Shown: piece by piece, positions 37,816 through 51,264 of the stretch | Layout: every line of letters starts with the position of its first letter | Position numbering within the stretch: position 1 is the stretch's first letter | NCBI RefSeq assembly: GCF_900747795.2 | Contig: NC_041404.2 | Span: forward strand, 85,959,018-86,023,017 | DNA from: Erpetoichthys calabaricus | Taxonomy: Eukaryota > Chordata > Cladistia > Polypteriformes > Polypteridae | Direction: 5' to 3' | DNA: 64,000 bases | The notes under the pieces: generated by a model | What the model saw: the letters and a program-made list of their open reading frames with translations, nothing else | Database searches by the model: none | What the model was told of the DNA's origin: nothing | Position numbers and translations under genes: made by a program

Positions 37816-40679
37816 TATATCTCCGGTCTGAAGAGAACTGTTTAGTCCGATTATTCCGAGATCGGGAGTCTCTGCTTGATTAAAGGAGTTGTCCAGGTGC
37901 GGCGCTATAAAGCAGCAATTTTTAAAGTCCAGGAACAGTTCAATGGAAATACACGGTCCCTTTGGAAATCATTTAGATTATAAACCCAGTTTTGTCAGAC
38001 TCCTAAATAACTGCCTAGCACTTTCATTTAACTTGTCACTTATTGTAATTCTTGGACAGTGTTATATTACATGCTACGCTTCCAGGTTTCTTTGGAAAAC
38101 ACGTAATTGACGAGATAGTTACCCCAGGGTCCATAAGTTTATTCATGTAGAAGACGCGCATTTTGAACATGCAAAAATAACACGTCACAACGTATTTGTA
38201 TAAACTCACACTAACATCAAACGCTAAAAATGACAACGACATTATTACTAAGGAGCAGCACAACGGAAGAGCAGAACTTTACTAACTGCAACCTGTCTTA
38301 GTTGTTTTGCTTACTAATTAGGAACAAAAACGTTCAAATCGGTATTTTTTATTCTGTAGTGCCAGAACTAGATTACTGTCAAAAGTCCATGTCAGAGTAC
38401 CACGTAATCTAACTCCATACGCAAGCAACTATCATCGTCAGATATCCTTAAGTGCGTTTTTTAACCGCTCCTGGTCAGACTGTTCATACATGGTGTTTTT
38501 TCATAGTGCCTTATTTCACTCAAAGGAATGTTCGCTTCCGATAACACGTTATACTTGGAGCTGTCCAAAGAAGCTAATATTATGTTTAGCACCTTTCATA
38601 ATATGCACAATCAAGTTGCCAAACGTATTACCATTTTTGTTTGTGAGCACTTAAACAATTTGTCGTCCCGATAAATCCAATTAATGAGCATCTGGGTTGT
38701 CGAACAGGCAGTCCGTCAGTTAAGCCGTGTTTTGTATGTAACGTTTATAACGAATGCTGTCACAGACATCAATCAGGTGTTAGAAGGTATTGTTATACCT
38801 TCATGGCAAGAATCATCACACCAATTGGTGTTTACTGCTTCTTTTATAGTAAACATTACAAAAATCAGCTGATCGTGTAATGAATGCTAACTTCTATTTC
38901 ACATAATAATGTTCACGATGAGCGCTGTGTGAAAATGTTCTCAGGCAATTTGAAACCCAAATATCAGGTATTTAAATGCAATATCCTCACGAGGTTCAAT
39001 CAAGTCCATCAAAGCGGCTGTAAAATTCCGAGGGGAGCAGACATTAACGAACGCGACTAACCACACATCGCAGCGTTCATAACTAATGCTTGGAAGGCGC
39101 ACTGGAAGTCACGAGGGATGGGATTAGTCATCATACTGTAATTGGAAAATCCTCTTTTGTAGGCTTTTCAGTTAAGATGCCGAGTGTGTATTAAAAATTC
39201 ATTTAAATTTAACAATATATTATATTTATAAAGGTTTGCTTTCCGAATATAGTTTATGTAGAATTCAGGGCATGTTGAAAATCTTCAAAAATTGTCAGAT
39301 GATACTTCAGAATGATCTTTTAGCGCAGTGGTTCCCAACGTTCGTAGGGCAGTTTTATACGCGTACTATCAAATAGTGTGCATTTTCTCCCTGTGGCCAC
39401 TTGGGTTTTTCTCCGTGAGTCCAGTTCTCCGCCAATGTCCCAAATCCTTGTGTGGGTTTAGACGTCACTTGCGGTGCCTTGCATTGGACTGGCGCCCCCT
39501 CGTCGCAACCGCTGTTGGATCGTGTCGTGTATTTCAGGAACATGAATTAAATTTAACCGCTCAAATAATGGATGAGTGAAACTCACCAGAGCAATTTGCA
39601 AGATGGTCTGAAATGAAAAAAAATCTTAATAACTACAGCTGCACAAGGATTTTAAACGAAAAACATGTTCTGGAACCAACACTGTCAGAATAGGTTGTGG
39701 GTCCTCATGTTCAAAACGGTGAATTAATCCGGTTTCGAATTGGTGGATTAAATAAATAAATAAATATCGGCAAGGCTGCGCGGTGGCGAAGCGCTTAGTA
39801 CTCCTGCCGTACCTCTGTAGAAAAACAGTTATCTCTCGTTGTTTGCGTGAAATTTGTGCTTTCTCCCCGTATTTTTTTCTCAGGATTACAGCTACCTCCC
39901 ATACCCAAAATACTAGATTGTGAGGTTTGTTTTCGACTTTTAAACTGGTCCGTTGTCAGTGAATGTTCCATGAAGATCTTTATGATGCTAGTTGCTGAAG
40001 CATAGTGCACGAATCAACCTTATATAGTGCGCCAGTGCTTTGCAGCCCAAACTCGTTAAAAAGTCACTTCAACGAATCCAATAGGAATGCTTTTGAGATG
40101 TGGGACCAACCGTTGTACTCGAACGAAAGTACAGACTAGGAATCGAACCCGATTCCCTGGAGTAGCGAGGCCTTATCGGAAACCCCGTGCAGCCCCGCCT
40201 TAGCCCCCCATTGAGATACACTAAGAAATCTCATGGGAGTGCGCTGAGGTGGAGACGAGGGTGGGTTTCGTCGGAGTGAAGGTGGGAGGTAATTAACGAG
40301 TGTGTGTGTGCGTGCGTCACGGAGGCCCTGCCTTGCATACAGTGCTACATCTGAGTAGGGTTCGGCGATTATTAAATAACGCCTATCCATAGTCTGAATG
40401 TCCCGAAATTCAATCTTACAGATAAATGGATTAACGATATGTACTGTAACTACATACAAAATAAATATTAAGAAATGGTATAGTAAGATAATAAGAAAGG
40501 GACAGTTCTGTGCTGTCTTTGAGAGTTCGGTATGTATTTATTTATACAGTATTACGATTAATGTAGCGGCCGAACAAACACGCCCGTAGAATAGGAGCTG
40601 TCAAAGTTACACGGTGCTGAAATAGAGCAACGAAAGATTGTAGAGAGTATGGGATCAGTGATGGAGAAAATCAGAAGAT

Positions 40680-40680
<1 letters not shown>
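37816..40680. other. Intergenic, mostly unique-looking
   Basis: AT-rich with no recognised gene. A hAT-like end CAGTGGTTCCCAACG occurs at 39326, and old SINE debris at about 39380-39500 and 39770-39910. Confidence 0.4.
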
Positions 40681-40724
<44 letters not shown>

Positions 40725-40754
40725 GAGAAAGAAAGAAAGAAAGAAAGAAAGAAA
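40681..40754. repeat. (GAAA)n microsatellite
   Basis: About 18 AAAG units with one GAGA interruption. It produces a spurious Phe/Leu/Ser-rich frame on the minus strand. Confidence 0.97.
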
Positions 40755-40879
40755 CTCCCCATTGTGTGTATGTAATCAATCAGTTTTTCGCCTTTGCAAT
40801 AAAAATAATCATGTCATAAAAGAATGAGCTCATTCTGGGCGCCTGTTATCTTAACTACACTCTTCGATTAAAGATACAT

Positions 40880-41296
40880 TTAGTAACTAAAAAGCACTCA
40901 GGATGGCGAGAGCAAACCGGGATTGCGAAGCAGGAAGGGCTGGAATAGAGACACGGAAAGATGGAAAGGAAATGTGCAGATTAACGGGGGAGGTGGAGAA
41001 AGGGGTGGGGGTGTGTATGTAGAGGGCGATCCAGAAAGTGTCGAGAGACAACGACGGAAGCGAGAGAGAGAGAGAGAGACACAGAGAGAGGGAAAGAAAA
41101 AAGGGATTAGCATCTGTCTTACACGGAAAGAGGGTCGTGGTCGGCGCACAGGGGTGCTCGACAAACGCGCGAACTGGGGAGCTGAGTGGGCGGACAGGAG
41201 AAACCACCAAGAGACTTCGTGCAGACACACACCCCTCCCGAACGAACCCCAGTCACTTCTCGGGTTGTATCATCGAGAAGTGGGTCACACAAAAAG
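40880..41296 (+). promoter_or_regulatory. CpG- and purine-rich patch, possible first exon
   Basis: In otherwise AT-rich DNA this stretch is GC- and CpG-rich (CGAGAGACAACGACGG, GGTCGTGGTCGGCGCAC, CGCGCGAAC) and ends AAAAAG before a consensus donor GTGAGT at 41297. (GA)n runs lie at 41061-41080 and, outside it, at 41388-41412. It could be a promoter with an untranslated first exon for a plus-strand gene, possibly the one owning the exon at 54158. There is no direct support beyond composition and the donor. Confidence 0.3.
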
Positions 41297-41483
41297 GTGA
41301 GTGGGAAACCCAATCTGTCCAGTACAGTGAGTGCATGGATCCCTAATGTACAAAACAGACGAAATGAGAGAAAGAAAGCGAGCGAGCGAGAGAGAGAGAG
41401 AGAGAGAGAGAGAAGCTGCGCAAGAGCTATGCCATTGATGCTGCTAAGCAACAGAGAAAGACTGATATTGAGTAATTGAAATG

Positions 41484-41577
<94 letters not shown>
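41484..41577. repeat. (TATC)n microsatellite
   Basis: 94 bp of perfect TATC/GATA units, about 23 copies. Confidence 0.98.
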
Positions 41578-42838
41578 AGACCCAACACAATTGTTCTGCA
41601 ACAATATAGCTTACTGGTTTTCTCATTATTAATATGATATTGTTCACATTCCTATGTTTCTATGGGACGCTATTTTACGGAGACGTGTATCAGCTACATT
41701 CTTGCATTTGGTGTAGGCTACAGAAAGTGAAAGGATTCATGATGTGATGAGTGTGGTTGTGGGCACTTCAAGCAGGAGGCAGTAGAATGCTTTTGCTGGG
41801 ACAATGAGATGAAAAAAGAGATCCTTTGAACTCAAGGATTTCAACCAAAGTGGTAAGAAAATAGGAGGAATAAAATGGTAGGAAAATAACAAAGACTTAT
41901 GCAGTAGTCCTTAAGGCGGACTGTTTGTCTTTACCATTGAAGTGAGTGGATTGAAGGAAGGAAAAATCAAGTATATTTGAGGATGGCTTTAAGATTCAAT
42001 ACTTAAAAAGCTGCAATTACAATGAAAATTTATTTTTGTATAGCACTCTTTATTGCATATAGGCAAAGATCACTGTAAACAATTCTCAGTTAAAAACATG
42101 TATGGATTACGCTAATTACTAAATACAGAACTAGTACACATAAAAATACAGATTTGTTAAAAGACACAAAGGATGTAGGAACTGATTAAACAGAAATGGA
42201 AATCAACAATATCTGTCCATTAATGAATAGTTGAAATATGCCCAAGGAGATTAAAATTGTAAAAGAGAAAGTCAAAAACAAAGTCAGACATACAGTCCTG
42301 GAGACCCTGGCCAGCTAACCACTTACCCCTTCCTTGGTATTTAATAGTGGAATGTTCGCTGGCCGTCCAATCTGATGAGAGAAACTTTCCATCCAATTAT
42401 TCCAATGCTCCTTTATCTAAGATGGCTTCATGTTTTGTGTTCAATTCCACACAGGGCTTTGGATTGTATTCCACTGACTTTCAGTATGGGAATTACACTG
42501 TGATTATTGTTCTTTTCAACAGCCCTTCCAAATTTCATGTAAGGAATTTCTTGTAAGTTATTTTATTTACTATAAAAAAAGATGAAGTATAGCACTAAGA
42601 ATACATAAGGACATTTAAGCTTAAATAATACTCAAATAAAATGCTTTGTGATTGTGTTGTTAATATAAGATGCTATTGAAAATTAATATAAGCAGAGATG
42701 AGGTACCCAGATTCATACTCTCAGGCGTCAGCAAAGATAGCTCGCTAGCCCATTAATCCATTACTTTGACAGGTTAAAGGTCATCCTGTTGTTAGTTTAC
42801 ATATAAGCTGTTTACAAAGAGAGATCAAGAAAGTTGTC

Positions 42839-42839
<1 letters not shown>

Positions 42840-42913
<74 letters not shown>
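42840..42913. repeat. (GAAA)n microsatellite
   Basis: About 18 perfect GAAA units; the second such tract within 2.2 kb. Confidence 0.98.
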
Positions 42914-42914
<1 letters not shown>

Positions 42915-44044
42915 CACACATTTCCCATAAAAGTAATGGAAGGAAGTCATATGAAAGCTTTGGTTGGCACATCAGGTTACACTGTCTTTTTACAATATAT
43001 ATATTTATTTTTTTAGTTTCCGCTCATATTTTATGTATTGCAATGTAATGAAGAAGAATACGAGAAGATTAATGTACTCACTCTGCTAATTTTGGAAAGC
43101 AGACTTATGGAGCCAAGTCGCTTCTTGCCATCACTTTTTTTTCTAAAGGAAAAGAAGACAAGCTGTTTTATCCATGAAGATAAGGATGATTTGATGAAAA
43201 TCACCACTCAGTATTGCATTTTGATTCCCAATCATTTAATGCTTTCAGAGTAATGTCAATTTGAGATTTGAGGTGCTGCTATATTTACTGCTCTTTATGA
43301 ATTCTGCACAGAATTTCTCCTTAACTAATGTAAGTATAAAGGGTCTAGAGCAAAAGCAGTTTTGATGAATATCTACAGGTTGGTTAAATGTAACTAATTG
43401 CTCATTTAAGTGGCTGATGGTTAAACAGCCATCTGTGCCTCCTTGGTTTTGTTGAGGAATGCCTTTTTAAAGTATTTCCTTTTACCTTCTTAAATTTGAT
43501 CACTTCTACCATGTTTGCTGCCATCAGACTGAGCTTTAAAGACTGAACTCCTTCAGTCTCTCCTCACAGCTCATAGCTTGCAGCTCTGCAGTCCTTATAG
43601 AACCTCTTCTCTGGACTTCATCTCTTATTTCTTTCTGTAATGCAGAGTCCAAACTGAGTTGCAGTATTCCAGATGAAGATGGACAATTGTGCCGTACAGT
43701 TTAAGTTAAAGCTTTCTTGACTTCTTCTCCACACGATCCAACTTCTGCGAGCCTTTTCAGTCACTTGATGAATCCAAAAATTAGGCGTTTCTAAAAGATG
43801 ACTTCATTTGGAATAAATCCCAGTGGGTTTAATAATATGCAATTTTTTTTACTTTCTTTATGTAAAATGCATCGTTTATTAGTATTAAATGTAATTTGCT
43901 ACATCACTGTTTGATTCAGTTCATATTCATGTAATGATTTCTCTGGTACCTATTAAATCACATTATGTACTAGCTTAACATAACATTCATAGATCTGCTT
44001 AATCCAGTTCACAATTGCTAGGTGCCAGTGCCAGTCCCACCATC

Positions 44045-44285
44045 TGTAATATGACACCAGTCCATCGTAGGGCCTAATCTCACACACATGTAGTACAATA
44101 TCAAGTCAGCAATGGCCCTAATGTGTGTGTCTTCAGAGATATGGAACCGAAAAACTGAAGCACCAAAAAGACTGTAAAGTCATGGGGAGAATGTGTCAGC
44201 TCTACACCAATAGCTACAGGACATTGGATTCAAACCCTAAACACTGAATCAACAAGGCATCAGCGCTTGCCACTGTGCCACGTTC
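44045..44285 (-). mobile_element. Old V-SINE copy
   Basis: Reverse-complement V-SINE, degraded: the tRNA-head complement GGATTCAAACCC...AGCGCTTGCCACTGTGCCA is at its right end and the tail complement at its left. It faces the next copy head to head across about 30 bp. Confidence 0.6.
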
Positions 44286-44317
44286 ATGATGCAGATTTGA
44301 TCATCTTGTTTATTATG

Positions 44318-44585
44318 ATGTGATGCAGTTGTTAGCACTGCTGTCTTATGGCCCCAGACACCTGTTCCAGTAGATATATTTGTGGAATGTCCACATGCTC
44401 TCTGTTTCTGTGTTATTTTTTTCTGCAGGTATTCTGCTTTCCTATCATATTCTAAAAACTCTGTGTTTGGTCAATTAGTGGCACTCTGAGTGCTCTAAAT
44501 TGTCCCTATGTCAGGTTGTGCTTGAGTGTACCCAGCAACAGCTTGGCCTCCTGTGCAGGGTTAATTCATGCCTTGCGTCTGATGC
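44318..44585 (+). mobile_element. Old V-SINE copy
   Basis: Degraded tRNA-like head (GCAGTTGTTAGCACTGCTGTC), V-domain traces (TGCTCTAAATTGTCCCTA) and tail. It forms a loose inverted pair with the preceding copy. Confidence 0.6.
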
Positions 44586-45711
44586 TTCATCACTGCAGGA
44601 TTGTAGAGCTGAATAAATTGTTTTGTGAAGTGAATGAATTGATAGCTAAAGTGAGTTTTTGAGTGTGCATATATCAACTCGATGGCATTAATATGCCACA
44701 AGCTGGTCAAACATTTGGGAAAAATGTCATTGTATTGTATTTTTTGTAGCAAATGTACTTGATTTATTTAAAAATTGCATGTTATTGGTCATTGATTGGG
44801 TGATTAGAAAGTCTTCAGCAGCTCTGTGAGAAGAGTGTGGGTGTGAGCCACAGTTAATCAGATTAGCAGTCAGACAGAAAACTACTGACACGGACATGCG
44901 ATAAGCTCCAGGCTGCTAATCCACTTGTCCGTGTCTCTGTGAAGGCTAAGATTTGGGGCAGAGCGCTCCTAATATTTAGACCAATGCCCACGATGGACAG
45001 CATTTCCATTTTCTAGATTCACTAAGCACTTTTTTTTTTGTGGAAATGTGAACTGAAAACAATACTTCAAAGCCCTGACAGAAAAATCCTGGAGATACAC
45101 ATGGATATAATTTGGCCTCGATTCAATGTGTTTTTTATTAAGTGCATTTCTGCTGAAGAGCCCAAGGAAATATGCAATAGTTTTAAATTTAGTCTGGCTA
45201 AAAGAAATATAAGATAATGCTAAAATATAAACAATGAGGCGTCATGCAATATATTTAGAAACGTAGCAGTTCCTTGTACATGCTGCATATGTAAGGCTGG
45301 TTGTAAGTCCTGTGTCCAGTCCAGGTTTGTTGTATTTACAAAAGGCAATAGCTAATACTTGTATATCATGCTAAACACAACACAAAGAACTTTACATTTG
45401 AAGCAACTTTTCTTATTTTTGTAAGATATATTTGATGCTTGAGAAAGCAAATTGCAACTAGAGAAGCATGACCCTCCTTTTAGAGTTAAGAAAAGGCCAC
45501 AAGATTGGTAGGAGCATAAACCATCTCCTGGCCAATAAACAGTAGCACTTGGAGTGGAACCATATTGATCTTTTACAGGTGAAGTCATTCCTACCTTGTG
45601 TTTATTTTGTACCTAAGAACGTTGTTTTTGTATATTATCATATTCATGGGTGCAGAGTGTTCTTATTAAAATCTGATATTTATGAATGTGTGCATCACTA
45701 TGACAGACTAT

Positions 45712-45712
45712 A

Positions 45713-45809
<97 letters not shown>
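45712..45809. repeat. (ATAG)n microsatellite
   Basis: About 24 perfect GATA units, opposite in strand sense to the TATC tract at 41484. It gives a repetitive LSIYLSIY frame on the minus strand that is not a gene. Confidence 0.98.
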
Positions 45810-46138
45810 AGGGTAAGGACACCGGAGAGGAATATTCCAAACAAATTCCGCAAGAGATCTTCATGAAAGAGTGAAGGAGCCACACTATTGTAGGAGACGT
45901 CATGTCTAAACAAATGTCCAGATGCTGCATTTTAGATAAAGATTTGACAGCAAGCTGGTGTGCTGTGACTTGACTTCCATATATTTTTTTCTTATCAAGA
46001 TAATTTATGTGGCAGATGTTACTAGATGTAAACAGAGCCAGGTTTCTTTCTTGCAAGGTTTCAGGTAATGGGAGCACAGATGCTATGTTGTTGAAGTTCA
46101 GTATTTTAAGACATTTTTCTTCATCATGACACCACAAA

Positions 46139-46205
46139 GTGATGATATATTGCGTGTTATTTGGACATGCAAGTAAGAATTTCATTATAATCTGTACATT
46201 TGACA
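46139..46205 (+). repeat. Retroposon tail motif
   Basis: GACATGCAAGTAAGAATTTCATTA...CTGTACATTTGACAA resembles sequence at 19297-19325 and 55088-55130, which suggests a shared 3' tail of a SINE or LINE family. The head of this copy was not identified. Confidence 0.45.
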
Positions 46206-46867
46206 ACAGGACTACTACAGTTACTTCTGTGCTTTGCAGTATTACTGTAAGTCCTGCATATGTTTTGAGGGATCAAAAGGCAGTGCCAGAGCCAGATCAC
46301 AGGGGGTTAGCAGGAGGTCATTTGATAAGAGCCAGCACATGGTGGCAGGCCATGAAAAATGGACCACCTTTATCTTTTTAAAAGTGATGACTGGCAAGAG
46401 GCTGCTCAATAACTTCCAGCTTCGCAATGGCTGTACCCAAACCCAGAGCCTCCTTAAGTTTAACAACTGAGGAATTTCTAGACAGATTCAGTCCAATAAA
46501 GGCAACTGGTTGACTCAAGGGAGTTCAAAGTCAATTTGAACTAGAAGGACCACAAGTCCATGCTAGGGACTTGTTGTTCCTATTTTGCACTTTCTTTTAT
46601 TTATTCCTTCATTTGTATATATGTATATACAACCTTTCGTTACCCTCATTGATGTTGTTTTGGGTAAAGGGAGCCAGAAAGATGGAGTAGTGGCGCAGCC
46701 ACCAATGTAGAGGATGTTGCTGCAACCTCTGCTGAAGTAAGAAAGTGCATCAGACCCAAAGGCTCTGCCCATTAGACTTTTACAAATCCAGCCGCAAAAC
46801 TATCAATTTAATTTTTAGAATCAGAAAAAGACACAGTGAGAAACCACTGTGACATTAGAGTGGTACA

Positions 46868-47420
46868 GAACAACAACAACAACAACATTTATTTATATAC
46901 AAAATTTTCAAACAAATGATGAGAAAAAAGATAAAATATAAAAATAAAATTAGGCAATACCAATTAACATAGAATTAAAGTAAGGTCCGATGGCCAGGGA
47001 GGACAGAAAAAACAAACAAAAAAAAACTCCAGACGGCTGGAGAAAAAAACAAAATCTGCAGGGGCTCCAGGCCATGAGACCACCCAGCCCCCTCTAGGCA
47101 TTTTACCTAACATAAAAGATCTCAATCAGTCCTCATGGTTTTCAGGCTTCACATGGAAGAACTTGATGTGGACCTCTGGCCTTCAATCCATCAATGTAGG
47201 GACAGCACAGTGCTTTGATTGGGTGGTGGTGGCGCAGATCATCACTACAGAAAACTCTTTACAGACAGGACTTAAAAGATGGCAGTCTGTGAGTGCTTCA
47301 CAATCTGGATGGGGCAAGATGAGTTTCTGGGAGCAGGCTGGATGGGGTGAGATGTTTGAGAAAGAGAGCCGAGACTTCCTTAAAATAACTAAATTAGAGC
47401 CCTCCATGTAGGTGTTAGTG
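46868..47420. repeat. Probable interspersed repeat of unknown class
   Basis: Opens with (CAA)n then TTTATTTATATA, and continues through AAGGTCCGATGGCCAGGGAGG and an A-rich part. I recall similar text as a dispersed repeat in fish but cannot assign the family, and no second copy is in this window. No convincing coding frame. Confidence 0.3.
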
Positions 47421-48898
47421 CTTGCCTGTATGGAGCAACTTCTCAGGGATGGTGAAGAGTCCAACAGCAATTGTTGATACCCAAAGAATCAGTTTTGGAG
47501 GTATTTCCTGTCATCTGTAAAAATGGAGACATAAAATAACTGGATTCATTAGGCTCTTCGAATGCAGTGTTCAATAAACAAGTCCATTATTTGGATGATT
47601 CTGTGGCAGTACTACCAAGAGGACTTTAATTCTCAGCTCTCACCGAACATGTGCAGGGACCAATGGCAGACAAGTGCGCCTTGTAAGAAGTTGGCATTCA
47701 AACTTAAGCAAGAAACACAAAAGTCAAAGCAAAGTTGCATGATTCTTTGACAGACATACTTTAAGTGTGCATCATTGAAGAAAAGTGGCTTTTTCCCATG
47801 TGAAGCTGGTGTGTTTTTTGTTTGAAGACTCTTTATTCGTGTATAATCCAATTCGTATGCCTAACACAGGCACATCCTTCATAGTACGGCAATAAGATTT
47901 CAGTGTTCAGCCAGCAGGACTCCCACTATCAATATGCAACATCTGAAGACAAAATGAGTACATAAAAACACAGGAGTTTCTTTATTATATTATGTTAATG
48001 CTAACGCAGTTTTCCCCTGAGCTACAGCAAAACAGCCAGGCACAGCGTGGTCTCTGAAAAACTGTTAATTTGAATAATGTCTGACTTGAATTTGTTTAAA
48101 ACATTTTTTTTTGTCATGGTGTGGGCCCACCCTACCCTTTTACAGGGCTGGGGTGTATAAATTTTGTGCTGTTCCAGATAGTGAGTGGCTTGTCAAGGAT
48201 CTCAGTTCAGTCTGTACTTTCTCTGTTTACGTTGTGTTTATTTTTTTGCTTTTCTGTGTGTGTAGTTAAGGGGAATTGGTGTCTGGATGGTTATGTGTGT
48301 GTGTGATTGTATATGCTATGTGATTGTTATAGTTATATTTTACTGCAGTTCCATGATTTAAAATTGTTATATTCAAAAATTGATGTATATTTTGTAGGGA
48401 TTGGAATCGATTAAAAATTAACTAATCACATAATTATTTAATTGTAATTAAACACATCTAACATTAAAACATGTAATTATAAAATTAATTGTAGGGATGA
48501 ATCACAAAATTAATGTAGAATCAACACAAAAGAATTTAAAAAAATAACGGTATAGTTTAAACTTAAACAAAGACATTAAATATGAACTTTAAAAAAAATC
48601 CTACTTGAGTAAGTACAGCCAGATTTTGAATGCCTTCCTAAAAGGCAAGTTGAAAATAAGGCAATAAGAAAATGAGGCCAATGTATTAATTCTCAATTTG
48701 GCATAGCATATGAGACACAAATGTCTCAAAGTAATATATGATCGAAACGACTGTTGACTTTGAATGCACTGCTGAAGACTGATTTAATTGAAAGAACAAG
48801 TTTCTCTTAAGTGGGCATACATTAAAACTTGTGTTAAAACTCCGCAAATAGTATCCTAAATTGTTCATCACCATCAACGACTTGATAATTATATTCTG

Positions 48899-49452
48899 CA
48901 GTGTTTTTCAACTGGCGCACCATGGAAATAATAGTGTAGTGCCCCAGGTCCTGACCTGAGAGAGACATGCTCCTCAGGTGGTCGAGACCTGTCAAGAAGG
49001 ATGGGACTACCTGGAGAAGCTGACATAAAAGCAGCTTCATGATCGCCATTTGTGGACATGACACTTAGAGAGTAGAAGCCAGGAGATGTATCGAGGCTCC
49101 ATCTGAGTGGGTGCATGTTTGCCAGTGAATCTCGCAGAGGCAAGGGCCAGTGGGCATACGAATTGCCTCTGACCCTTGAACAGTGGAGTGAGGCAGAGAG
49201 AGGACCGCCTGTATGAGTGGACAAAGGGATGAAGCAGCTGGGAAATGCATCCAAAGTGCTCACTAAGTGTTGTGTCTGCGAATGTCAATGTTTCGAGTTG
49301 CTTTTTTTATTACCCCCCTACCCCACCCCTTCGGACAGTTTAGCATGTCTAAATGATTTAATGCTTTTGGGGTTGGTAGAATTGTGGGGTGATTTACAAT
49401 TTTTTGGGTTATAAAAAGTGTGCCACCACAGAAAAAAAGTTGGAAAACACTG
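48899..49452. mobile_element. hAT-like element, 554 bp
   Basis: Ends CAGTGTTTTTCAACTGG and the inverted CAGTGTTTTCCAACTTT form imperfect terminal repeats of hAT type. The flanking 8-mers do not match, so the target copies have decayed or the ends are secondary. The interior contains no transposase. Confidence 0.6.
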
Positions 49453-51264
49453 CTCTACCTACATCTTTGCTCCTGGATCTCAGTAGCTGCTGTCTCACTG
49501 AAAAACTGACACTATGCATTACTTGGATGGTTATGTTGCATTCTTTGCATACATTAGTGAAGATACTGCAAACTGGAAAATGTCTAAGGATAATCATTAC
49601 ATTTCTCTTTCATTTCATCAGTATATTAGGACAGTCAGCACTGTAAGCTACCTGGCAGACTGGCGAGTTAAATACGCAGGTACTAAAACAGGGCAATGAA
49701 TTCAAATTTAAAGAGGTCTGACCAACAAAATTTTCTCCTGTCTAAGATGCGAACCTCACATTTGTGCTATGATTCAGATCCCTATATACTGTATGTAGTC
49801 ATTGAATGTCTCAAATGTCTCAAAAAAAATAAGTTATAATTACCACAGCATTTCAACAATATTTATTTTCAATTTTCAGTAAGGACTTTAAACATGTGGC
49901 CCCTTAGATTTTAATTGGCCTTGTATTTGTATGGAATACAAATGACTATCTTAAACATAATATACCAAGCAAATAAACAGCTCTATTTAATAAAAAATAA
50001 AAGTAGGCCTATCACATTCACATTTACGGAAAATAAAATAGAACCATGTGATTAAAGTTAAAAAGTGCACTCCTTTACAACAGTCACCTCACAAAATGTT
50101 TTTTATGTAGCCCCAAAATCCACACTACTTCATTCAAACATTCATTTTCATGCTGCTGGGCTGTAAATGAATGTGAGAGGACTCTGGAGGATCCGTCATA
50201 GTGGGCTCTCGGTTAAGTTATTTTATGTTCCCTCACTTCGGACTGCAGCGAATACGTTTGCACAAACAATCCGTGTTTTTTCTCATAGTGGTGCGTCACA
50301 TTGCTACTTTTTACTAAAGCCAGAGTTTCGGAGCACAGGAGACAAAGGAAGGATTAACATATATTGGTTCATCCATTAATCTTTGAAAGTTCAGTCTTCT
50401 GTATCTACTTTCCTTTTTTTGGAACAAGCCCTGTTCCCTGTTGCTGTTTAGTTTCTGTTATTTCTTTCTGCTGCATCTACACATTTAACCCATACACTGT
50501 AACAAATGCATTGATTCTCTCTCTGTTCAGGGACATAAATAGACATACACACCTTAAGAAGGAAAAAAAGAATTGCTGCATGAATGTTATCATTGTCATT
50601 CATTTCTCAGAAATGCGTCACAGTCCGGATAGTGCTGTCACTCAGTCTGGGTCCACCATTAACGCTGCCTTTAGTAGAACCTTATTTTGGTTGTAGTGAC
50701 ACTCAAAGATAGCTTATTTAGCACTTGTGTGATATGACATTGATTCGATCTTCTTACACAAACATGAAATGAAAAAGAAAGAGAGCATAACTTTTACTTT
50801 CGCAACTTTTCTCTAGCATTACTCCAGGACTGGCATAAACCACCCTCCCCGCCCTCTTTCCTCCCACTCCCCTGCACCTATGTCAGTATGTATAAATCAA
50901 GAAAATGAAAACCAGTGCTACGTATTGATAAGTGGTGTTATCGCTGTGAACCACGTAATACAAAATTTTAAACCTTTATTATTAAAGGTGGTATATAAAT
51001 ACAGTACTGGATGTGTATGTAATTTTTTAGGTACACACTTAACTCTTTTGTATTATTGTGTCATATTGTTAAAGAAAAAAATTACATGAAAATGCCGTCC
51101 TCACTAAAGCACTACCTGATGCATTTGCCTCATTGCCTGCCCTGGATGTGACAAACGCGTTAAACAGGTCACATTAACTGCAAAAATTAATGCATTAACT
51201 TTCTCAGGCATAATATTTTGTATGGATTAATTGTCACCATGATCAGAAAGGGTACAGACGCCAG
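49453..51264. other. Intergenic, no gene seen
   Basis: Open frames are short and show no family. AT-rich, with a purine-rich part near 50770. Confidence 0.35.

Larger units (their letters stand above)
45810..48898. other. Intergenic, repeats only
   Basis: Apart from the tail motif at 46.1 kb and the repeat at 46.9 kb, no gene was recognised. The AT-rich stretch 48.4-48.6 kb has ATCGATTAAAAATTAA-type motifs seen in decayed DNA transposons. Confidence 0.35.

Noticed and set aside
40558-40779. Minus-strand frame rich in Phe, Leu and Ser
   Set aside because: Translation of the (GAAA)n tract; the same applies to 42781-43016.
45613-46206. A 197-codon minus-strand open frame
   Set aside because: Its core is LSIYLSIY repetition from the (ATAG)n tract; the flanks have no family resemblance.
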